Shown in pieces: positions 5,658 through 9,954 of a stretch of DNA of 10,000 nucleotides. The stretch comes from Baffinella frigidus (lineage: Eukaryota; Cryptophyceae; Cryptomonadales; Baffinellaceae): contig MU647072.1 of NCBI GenBank assembly GCA_026770585.1, forward strand, positions 130,665 to 140,664, in the 5' to 3' direction. How positions within the stretch are numbered: position 1 is the first letter of the stretch; each line of letters starts with the position of its first letter. The notes beneath the pieces were generated by a model. The model saw only the letters and a list, made by a program, of their open reading frames with translations. It was not told where the DNA came from and made no database searches. Made by a program: the position numbers and the translations under genes.

Positions 5658-5862
5658 GTGCGGCTTATTGAGTATACTATGTGTAGTGTATACTCTGTCC
5701 AGGGTATACATTTAGAGTATAATGTAGTCTCGTTTAGAGTAACTGGACTCGACCAGATCGTGAAAACTGGTTCAATTAAAACAAATCGGCAATGACATTT
5801 ACTACACAGCATGATCTTTACCAGTAATATTCAAGGTGACGTGTAGTAATTTTCATTGGAAT
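5658..5862 (+). other. Intronic stretch with small hairpin and exon debris
   Basis: gagtatac (5670-5677) and gtatactc (5688-5695) form an 8-bp hairpin. The words actcgaccagatcgt at 5747-5761 repeat part of the V exon, a tiny fragment. The phrase gtgtagtaattttca at 5841-5855 also occurs at 8852-8866. There is no other coding signal. Confidence 0.5.
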
Positions 5863-5934
5863 TCGGTGGTGATGGATGAGGAGCCGGACGTCGAGCTCGA
5901 CCAGATCGTCGTTCCCGCCATGATCGAGATCCAG
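5863..5934 (+). pseudogene. V exon copy 8, acceptor lost
   Basis: From S-V-V-M-D-E-E-P-D-V to A-M-I-E-I-Q the frame is open and, apart from M replacing I, matches copy 7 at the protein level. The donor CAG|GTGCTA at 5935 is good. The expected AG before the first codons is replaced by tttcattggaat, so it could not be entered from an upstream exon at the usual point. A TA-flanked element begins only a few bases after the donor. Confidence 0.55.
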
Positions 5935-5940
5935 GTGCTA

Positions 5941-6092
5941 CCACCAACCCTCACAGCCTGAGCAAATCGACGATTTTCGATTTTCAATTGCAAGGCGAAA
6001 TACCTCCACGGACGATTCCGGAATCCGGCGGCCTCCAAGGGAAATACGTGACCTCAAATTCGACGATTTGCTCAGGCTGTGAGGGTTGGTGG
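5941..6092. mobile_element. TA-flanked inverted-repeat element beside a splice donor
   Basis: ccaccaaccctcacagcctg, extended to agcaaatcg (29 bases), repeats inverted at 6064-6092 without mismatch. TA flanks both ends (5939-5940 and 6093-6094). The interior holds the palindrome gattccggaatc (6014-6025) and no gene. The left TA is only four bases downstream of the donor CAG|GTGC. Its ends match those of the element at 9795-9945 in wording and in position relative to an exon. Confidence 0.8.
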
Positions 6093-6152
6093 TACCTATC
6101 GTTAGTTAGGATAGTTAGTTTAGAGCATACTATACTGTCCACTCGGGCCACC

Positions 6153-6256
6153 TTTCCGTTACCTCATCCGTAGGAACCCCCCTATGCCCCTACGGGTTGC
6201 CTACCGTAGGGTCGTAGGTATTAAGGGTTAGTCAGAAATCCCTTCGAAGTCCGCTG
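6153..6256 (-). mobile_element. CACAGCGG-family element, reverse partial copy
   Basis: This stretch is the reverse complement of the first two thirds of the family: ttccgttacc, atccgtaggaaccccccta, cctaccgtaggg, then atcccttcgaagtccgctg. It stands head to head with the forward copy at 6260-6414, giving a fold-back with arms of about 104 bases and a centre of a few bases (6257-6261). Confidence 0.7.
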
Positions 6257-6259
6257 CCT

Positions 6260-6414
6260 CACAGCGCACTTCAAAGGGATTTTGAATAACTCCTAAGCGA
6301 TAAGACCTAGGATCCTACAGTAGGCAACCCGTAGGGTCATAGGGGGGTTCCTACGGATAAGGTAACGGAAACTCGGGCTCTCAGCGCCCGGAAATCCCTT
6401 GATAGCCCTCTGTG
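6260..6414 (+). mobile_element. CACAGCGG-family element, forward copy
   Basis: It begins cacagcgcacttcaaaggg and ends gatagccctctgtg, with the same internal words as 2322-2480 (gattttgaataac, cctaggatcctacagtagg, ggggggttcctacggataag, gtaacggaaactcgg). The two copies are roughly 85-90% alike by eye. No coding capacity. Confidence 0.7.
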
Positions 6415-6604
6415 TGGTGTGGACCGATGAAAGAAAACTCTCTGCTCACCCGGGACGCGCCAAACGGGCGCAAGAAAAATCCCGAACCCTACTCACAAAC
6501 CCACACACGAGGCTATCCATGCGAACAGATTCATAAGTCAATTATTGGATTATTGCCCAGGAAACACGCCAAAAGTCAGCAATTGGTCACGTACCCTGGG
6601 GCAG
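6415..6604. other. No recognisable gene
   Basis: An open frame (6412-6684) crosses the region but has no recognisable domain, and its end overlaps A copy 1 in another frame. I see no exon copy or repeat here other than ggtcacgtacc at 6585, echoed in the palindrome at 8885. Confidence 0.4.
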
Positions 6605-6688
6605 GCATGGTACGAGTACGACCATGCGCACGATTTACGGAAGCTAATGGTCGACGTCATCCGCGCCTCTTCGGATGCAGTTGACTAA
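6605..6688 (+). pseudogene. A exon copy 1, donor lost
   Basis: GGGGCAG ends at 6604. The reading is A-W-Y-E-Y-D-H-A-H-D-L-R-K-L-M-V-D-V-I-R-A, the first part of a C2 domain, then S-S-D-A-V-D and TAA at 6686. The normal K-D-L-P ending and its donor are missing. The tail ttcggatgcagttgactaat also follows A copy 2, so the truncated form was itself duplicated (6637-6735 and 7421-7520). Confidence 0.6.
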
Positions 6689-6741
6689 TCCGGCAACGTT
6701 TGTACCGCGGACGGGGACGCGGCAGCTCCATTTCACGAAAA

Positions 6742-6915
6742 GGAGTTGACTTGGGCGAAATGTTCTGGCTCTCCCCCATCTCTCTCTCTCCTCTCTCTCG
6801 CTCTCTCTCTCTCCCCTTTCCTGCGTCCTCCCCTCTCGCCTGCTATCCTCAGGAGCATGGGCGAAGCATGTTCTCATTCCACTCGGAGCCAGAACATTTC
6901 GCCCAAGTCAACTCC
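6742..6915. mobile_element. 174-bp element with perfect 30-bp terminal inverted repeats
   Basis: ggagttgacttgggcgaaat plus gttctggctc at 6742-6771 is exactly complementary to 6886-6915. The core is a CT microsatellite (6781-6816) and pyrimidine-rich sequence. No protein is encoded. It interrupts the duplicated block after A copy 1, since the corresponding place near 7513 has no element. No target duplication is evident, so it belongs to a different family from the TA-flanked ones. Confidence 0.8.
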
Positions 6916-7090
6916 CCCCAAAAGCTAGCGCCTTGAGTCAAATGTCTGCTCCCAGAGCAGGTCCATCTAAACGAAATGGCAACTTACTGCCGAGGATCAG
7001 CTCTGTTGACTAAATGTAAAACGTCCTGGCTCGCAGAGCGTTTGTACCAGGGAGGAGGACGCGACTGCACCGATCAGTCAACTGCTCCGC
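6916..7090. other. No recognisable gene
   Basis: The phrase gtttgtaccagggaggaggac (near 7041) matches a similar phrase near 7514, so part of the block belongs to the duplication around A copies 1 and 2. There is no exon signal. Confidence 0.4.
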
Positions 7091-7421
7091 ACCTTGGGCT
7101 AATCTCATCTCGGAATATACCAGAATCTGTCGTGATTACAAGGCGTAAGATAGCATCATTTGGTGCCTAAAATAGCTTATACACCCTTACCTTCCGCGTG
7201 GAGAGCCTGAGATAGCGGGACAGATTCTGTCTTGTTCCGAAATTAACTCCGGAAACCTTATCCAGGCATCGTACGAGTACGACAGAATCTGTCCCGCTAT
7301 CTTAGGCTCTCCACGCGGAAGGTAAGGGTGTATATGCTATTTTAGGCACCAAATGATGCTATCTTACGCCTTTTAATCACGACAGATTCTGGTATATTCC
7401 GAGATGAGATTAGCCCAAGGT
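7091..7421. repeat. Long fold-back with 141-base arms
   Basis: The arms 7091-7231 (accttgggctaatctcatct...) and 7281-7421 (its complement) differ by only a few bases. The 49-base loop contains the acceptor and first codons of A copy 2. Inside the arms are ggcgtaagatagcat and cctaaaatagc, words shared with 8279-8345 and 8998-9110. Whether it is one element or an element plus its inverted duplicate is open. Confidence 0.85.
7266..7282 (+). pseudogene. A exon copy 2, split (5' piece)
   Basis: CTTATCCAG ends at 7265 and GCA TCG TAC GAG TAC GA follows (A-S-Y-E-Y-D), exactly as in intact copy 3. Then the right arm of the fold-back (7281-7421) cuts in. The 3' piece resumes near 7422 with tta cgg aag ctg atg gtc gat gtc (L-R-K-L-M-V-D-V) up to about 7445. 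About a dozen bases are missing at the break. The exon is destroyed. Confidence 0.6.
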
Positions 7422-7460
7422 TTACGGAAGCTGATGGTCGATGTCGTCTTTTTCGGATGC
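7422..7460 (+). pseudogene. A exon copy 2, split (3' piece) with duplicated trailer
   Basis: It reads L-R-K-L-M-V-D-V-V and then diverges to the trailer ttcggatgcagttgactaat that also follows A copy 1 at 6670. The 100 bases 7421-7520 are a close copy of 6637-6735. Confidence 0.55.
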
Positions 7461-7670
7461 AGTTGACTAATCCAGCAACGTTTGTACCGCGGACGGGGAC
7501 GCGACAGCTCCATTTGTACCAGGGAAGAGGACCAATTAGTCAATTGCTCCGTTTAACCCCTGAACCCTCCACTCTTAACCTGAAATCTGAAACCCGAAAC
7601 CCGAAACCCGGGACCCTAGCGCCAACAACGCCTAGGGCTCGCCGGGTCCTCAACCGGAAACCTTATCCAG

Positions 7671-7745
7671 GCATCGTACGAGTACGACCATGTGCACGAC
7701 CTCCGGAAGCTTATGGTTGATGTCATCCGTGCCAAAGACCTTCCT
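7671..7745 (+). CDS. A exon copy 3, intact first part of a C2 domain
   Basis: The acceptor CTTATCCAG ends at 7670; 25 open codons follow, phase 0 at both ends; the donor CCT|GTACAC is at 7746. It reads A-S-Y-E-Y-D-H-V-H-D, L-R-K-L-M-V-D-V-I-R-A-K-D-L-P. The core L-x-V-x-V-I-x-A-x-D-L-P is the second strand and turn of type-I C2 domains, membrane-binding modules often controlled by calcium. It joins in frame to B (9382 or 9720), whose V-M-D-S continues to the calcium loop. Of about seven A copies it alone has both splice sites and an open frame. The protein may act at membranes; nothing more specific can be said. Confidence 0.65.
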
Positions 7746-7910
7746 GTACACCCTCAACCCTGAATTGTCTTGTTGTAGAATTCGGGTTGGCTTGGATTCG
7801 GGGTCGGGTCGGCAGATTCGAGAAAATGAAGTTTTAGGCTATCTTACGCATGAGATTGATGACAAGATGGCATCCCCCACCCATATGATGACACCAAGCT
7901 CATAGGGAAC
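7746..7910. other. Intronic stretch, nothing recognised
   Basis: It starts with the A donor (gtacaccctcaaccctgaatt) and includes a few telomere-like units. Otherwise no repeats or exon copies are visible before the inverted-repeat element at 7911. Confidence 0.4.
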
Positions 7911-8064
7911 CCCCTGGAAAGTTCGGTAGTTTCCCTACGGATTTAGGTAGGACCTACCTACCGTAGGCCGTAGGGCTCCTAGGACCAAAATGTCCTAGGA
8001 TTTTGGCCTACAGTAGGAGGTCCCTAGGCAATGCCGTAGGAGAAACTACCGAACTTTCCAGGGG
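7911..8064. mobile_element. 154-bp inverted-repeat element with CCTACCGTAGG core
   Basis: cccctggaaagttcggtagt (7911-7930) and its complement at 8045-8064 are perfect ends. Further in, ccctacgg and ccgtagg pair, then ggtaggacctacctaccgtaggc folds with gcctacagtaggaggtccc. The termini resemble those of 718-863, so I take them as one family. No coding capacity; no convincing target duplication. Confidence 0.8.
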
Positions 8065-8077
8065 TTTTACGATTAAA

Positions 8078-8258
8078 GCGCACAATTTCCGGAAGCTGAT
8101 GTTTGACAGTCTCAGGGTTCCGCCTTCAGCCTTTAGCCTTTAGCCTTTAGCCTAAAGGCTGAAGGCGGAAGCCGTTAGCCGTTAGCCGTTAGCCTTCAGC
8201 CTTCAGCCTTGAGCCTTGAGCCCGTTGAGGGTTGAGGATCCGCGCCAAAGACCTTCCT
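8078..8258 (+). pseudogene. A exon copy 4, split by a heptamer tract
   Basis: The left piece (8078-8111) reads A-H-N-F-R-K-L-M-F-D and the right piece (8238-8258) reads I-R-A-K-D-L-P, together one A exon without its first residues. Between them lies a 126-base tract of 7-base units. The donor after D-L-P is mutated (CCTATAAAC instead of CCTGTACAC) and no acceptor is present. It is dead. Confidence 0.6.
8120..8237 (+). repeat. GCCTTTA/GCCGTTA heptamer tract with hairpin
   Basis: The units agcctttag, gccgtta, gccttca and gccttga are each repeated two or three times. The left part folds: ccgccttcagcctttag (8120-8136) with ctaaaggctgaaggcgg (8152-8168). It keeps the 7-base period of telomeric repeats but a different unit, and has expanded inside an exon copy. 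Confidence 0.75.
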
Positions 8259-8388
8259 ATAAACTCTAAACCCGCTTTTATGCTATCTTACGCCTGGATT
8301 TAATGCCTAAAATAGCATATCCACCCTTGTCTTCCGCGTTGGAAGCCGTAAGATACGCAACTGGTTCAGTTTTGTTCCGAAATGAAAA

Positions 8389-8428
8389 TGGAAGCTGATT
8401 GTTGATGTCCTGCGCCAAATACCTTCCT
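8389..8428 (+). pseudogene. A exon copy 5, decayed
   Basis: ggaagctgattgttgatgtc, ctgcgccaaa and taccttcct can be matched to the A exon (R-K-L-I-V-D-V-L) with one frameshift. There is no acceptor, and the donor GT has become TT. Confidence 0.45.
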
Positions 8429-8466
8429 TTACACCCCCACCCAGGATTTAGTCCCAGCACCAAATA

Positions 8467-8607
8467 GAATTAATCTCAGGAATGTCCTTCTAAACGAAGA
8501 TTTGTACCAAGAACTTTCAGGGGTTTAAAATATTCGTACTTTTAGGGCTTTAAAATATCTAGATTTGTACCAAGAATCGTTTAGAAGGAAAGTTCCGAGA
8601 TTAATTC
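8467..8607. mobile_element. Inverted-repeat element with TA at both ends (141 bp)
   Basis: gaattaatctc plus aggaatgtccttctaaacga pairs imperfectly with 8577-8607; the outer 11 bases are exact. TA is present at 8465-8466 and 8608-8609. The interior has two copies of agatttgtaccaagaa (near 8498 and 8561). No gene. Confidence 0.65.
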
Positions 8608-8637
8608 TATTCTGGATCGCGATGAGATTGTTCCGGG

Positions 8638-8700
8638 GGGTGTTTCAAAAATCAATTTTCCAAGAAAGGTGTTTCAAAAGTCCATTAGGTGTTTCAAAAG
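8638..8700 (+). repeat. Short direct repeats GGTGTTTCAAAA
   Basis: ggtgtttcaaaa occurs near 8638, 8668 and 8688, each followed by a variant of tc(c)a or ccca. There is no other structure. Confidence 0.7.
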
Positions 8701-8744
8701 CCCATTCTCCAGATGTGAAAATGGCTCCAAGGTTAGCCACGAAA

Positions 8745-8780
8745 CATCGTGCACTCCGGAAGCTGATGATTTGTGCTCTC
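8745..8780 (+). pseudogene. A exon copy 6, small remnant
   Basis: cgtgcactccggaagctgat reads R-A-L-R-K-L-M-I, recognisable as the middle of the A exon by its ctccggaagctgatg wording. There are no splice sites. A TA-flanked element begins a few bases later. Confidence 0.4.
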
Positions 8781-8783
8781 TTA

Positions 8784-8995
8784 CCACTCGAGGCTAGAAG
8801 TTTGACTATTTTAAAACAGGGATTTGTCTACACGTGAAGAAAAAAAGGAGGTGTGTAGTAATTTTCACACAAATGGGGGCGTTTGGTCACGTATCTGACA
8901 GAAATCTGTCAGATACGTGACCAGGCCTGCCCGTGACTGGTACTAAATTTCAACAACCCCACATTTAAAATACCCCCTCTTCCAGCCTCGAGTGG
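8784..8995. mobile_element. TA-flanked inverted-repeat element with in-window empty site
   Basis: The ends ccactcgaggct(a/g)gaag and their complement extend to about 34 imperfect bases. TA lies at 8782-8783 and 8996-8997. The flanks tgctctct and cgcctgggtttt, joined through one TA, give tgctctcttacgcctgggtt, and that sequence occurs uninterrupted at 9067-9086 and nearly so at 9029-9048. The empty sites therefore support a TA target duplication, the mark of Tc1/mariner and Stowaway-like elements. It contains the palindrome at 8885-8922 and no transposase. Confidence 0.85.
8885..8922. repeat. Perfect 18-bp-arm palindrome
   Basis: ggtcacgtatctgacaga (8885-8902) is followed by two bases and then its exact complement (8905-8922). 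It lies in the middle of the TA-flanked element at 8784-8995, possibly a second element inserted there or the fold-back core of the first. Confidence 0.85.
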
Positions 8996-8997
8996 TA

Positions 8998-9110
8998 CGC
9001 CTGGGTTTTATGCCCAAAATATTTATGCTCTCTTACGCCCGGGTTTTATGCCTAAAATATTTATGCTCTCTTACGCCTGGGTTTCATGAATAAAATATAT
9101 ATTTTCACCC
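8998..9110 (+). repeat. Three 38-base tandem units
   Basis: The unit cgcctgggttttatgcccaa plus aatatttatgctctctta occurs at 8998-9035 and 9036-9073, with a decayed third at 9074-9110. The words match cctaaaatagcatat/gctatcttacgcc at 8281-8320 and the arms of 7091-7421. One unit junction was the target of the element at 8784-8995. Confidence 0.85.
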
Positions 9111-9116
9111 TTTAAG

Positions 9117-9137
9117 GTGATGGACGCGTTGACATGA
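9117..9137 (+). pseudogene. B exon copy 1, truncated
   Basis: CTTTAAG ends at 9116, then GTG ATG GAC GCG TTG ACA TGA: V-M-D-A-L-T and stop. Only the first three codons match B. It is immediately followed by telomeric CCCTAAA repeats. Confidence 0.4.
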
Positions 9138-9151
9138 TGGATCTGTGTTAC

Positions 9152-9197
9152 TAAACCCTAAACCCTAAACCCTAAACCCTAAACCCTAAACCCTAAA
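9152..9197 (+). repeat. Clean interstitial telomeric run (CCCTAAA)6
   Basis: Six perfect CCCTAAA units stand in a row, the cleanest in the window and identical to the TTTAGGG-type telomere of many algae, plants and alveolates. Being perfect among degenerate tracts, it is either young or recently homogenised. Confidence 0.95.
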
Positions 9198-9254
9198 TAT
9201 CTGTCAACTTAAGATGATTAAAATGACATTTTTTTTCGACTTTGCTACTTCGCC

Positions 9255-9365
9255 CTCAAAAGGTTGTTATTTCGACCTCAAAAGGTTGTTATTTCGACTT
9301 CAAAAGGTTACTTGGTCTTCCAAAGGTCATTTCGACCGCCCAAGGTTGTTATTTCGACCTCAAAC
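9255..9365 (+). repeat. 22-base tandem repeats CTCAAAAGGTTGTTATTTCGAC
   Basis: Two perfect units (9255-9276, 9277-9298) are followed by three or four decayed ones that keep caaaggt and tttcgac. They run to about 15 bases before the acceptor of B copy 2, so they occupy the intron end. The open frame across them is translated repeat. Confidence 0.85.
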
Positions 9366-9381
9366 GTGGGGACTTCTGCAG

Positions 9382-9453
9382 GTAATGGACAGCAGGGGGC
9401 TCTGCGACCCGTTCGTCACCCTCACTCTCAACGACGTCCAAAAGAGAACAAAG
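9382..9453 (+). CDS. B exon copy 2, calcium-loop part of a C2 domain
   Basis: It lies between the acceptor CTTCTGCAG (ending 9381) and the donor AAG|GTATAC at 9454: 24 open codons in phase 0. It reads V-M-D-S-R-G-L-C-D-P-F-V-T-L-T-L-N-D-V-Q-K-R-T-K. The M-D-x-x-G-x-x-D-P-F-V pattern is the first calcium-binding loop and third strand of type-I C2 domains, with both loop aspartates present, and R-T-K is the usual lead into the next strand. It follows A (7671-7745, ending K-D-L-P) in frame. With B copy 3 it may form a pair of alternative exons. Confidence 0.65.
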
Positions 9454-9607
9454 GTATACCGCTGCCGAGCGAGCACGGGACACAATTTTAAAGACTTTTA
9501 AAAACTTTCACCTGGATCCTAAGCGAAACGGACTTTTAAAATAAAAAAGCTGGGACCGAATTTCCGGTCCTGGCTTTTAAACGAACCCCCGGGTGCCTCG
9601 CTAGCGG
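9454..9607. other. Intronic stretch between B copies
   Basis: It begins with the donor of copy 2 and contains tttaaa-rich words and a weak fold-back (agctgggaccg against cggtcctggct, 9549-9575). No exon copy is visible. The last bases (gcggacccccgcag) lead into a reverse CACAGCGG-family copy. Confidence 0.4.
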
Positions 9608-9719
9608 ACCCCCGCAGCGGGCTACCAAGGGGTTTCGTGCAGGAAATGCCCTAGTTTCCGTTACCTTATCCGTAGGAACCCCCCTATGTCCCTACGGGGT
9701 GCCTACCGTAGGGTCCTAG
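9608..9719 (-). mobile_element. CACAGCGG-family element, reverse partial copy giving an acceptor
   Basis: It reads as the complement of the family's right two thirds: cagcgggctaccaagg, gcaggaaatgcc, agtttccgttacc, atccgtaggaacccccctat, cctaccgtagggtcctag. The copy stops exactly where exon B copy 3 starts. In complete copies the family reads cctaggaccc, whose complement gggtcctagg supplies the AG at 9718-9719. The element thus provides the 3' splice site of the exon. Confidence 0.7.
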
Positions 9720-9791
9720 GTGATGGACAGCATGGGCCTCTGCGACCCGTTCGTCACCCTCACTCTCAACGGCGTCGAAGAGAGAACAAAG
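9720..9791 (+). CDS. B exon copy 3, calcium-loop part of a C2 domain
   Basis: This 24-codon open stretch, phase 0 to 0, lies between CCTAG (ending 9719) and the donor AAG|GTACCA at 9792. It reads V-M-D-S-M-G-L-C-D-P-F-V-T-L-T-L-N-G-V-E-E-R-T-K. Against copy 2 it has M for R, G for D, E for Q and E for K; the D-P-F-V-T-L-T-L core is unchanged even in DNA. It fits family consensus better (loop glycine, N-G-V), so it may be the ancestral form. Its acceptor comes from a repeat element, and a TA-flanked element sits directly on its donor. Confidence 0.65.
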
Positions 9792-9794
9792 GTA

Positions 9795-9945
9795 CCACCA
9801 GCCCTCCCGATCGGACCAAATCGTCGGTTTTAGATTTTAGATTTACCCTTGGCTTACCCTTGCAGAGACCCAGGATCTAGGGTCTCTGCAAGGGCAAATC
9901 TCAAGTCCAAAATCGATGATTTGGTCCAACCGGGAGGGTTGGTGG
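9795..9945. mobile_element. TA-flanked inverted-repeat element on a splice donor
   Basis: The terminal inverted repeats, about 37 bases with a few mismatches, run ccaccagccctcccgatcgg... to its complement ending agggttggtgg. TA lies at 9793-9794 and 9946-9947. The interior hairpin is cccttgcagagaccc (9857-9871) with gggtctctgcaaggg (9880-9894). The left TA shares its T with the donor GT of exon B copy 3 (AAG|G-TA). Joined through one TA the site reads aaaggtatttgcccc, comparable to aaaggtataccgctg after copy 2, so the donor survived. Same family as 5941-6092. Confidence 0.8.
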
Positions 9946-9954
9946 TATTTGCCC

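Noticed and set aside
6412-6684. 90-codon open frame on the + strand
   Set aside because: No recognisable domain. It ends in a frame different from the A exon it overlaps, while the A reading has splice and homology support.
1224-9791. A single proven WD40-C2 fusion gene
   Set aside because: The phases allow it, but only one WD40 blade and part of another are seen and no exon links K to V with domain logic. Two neighbouring genes are just as likely.
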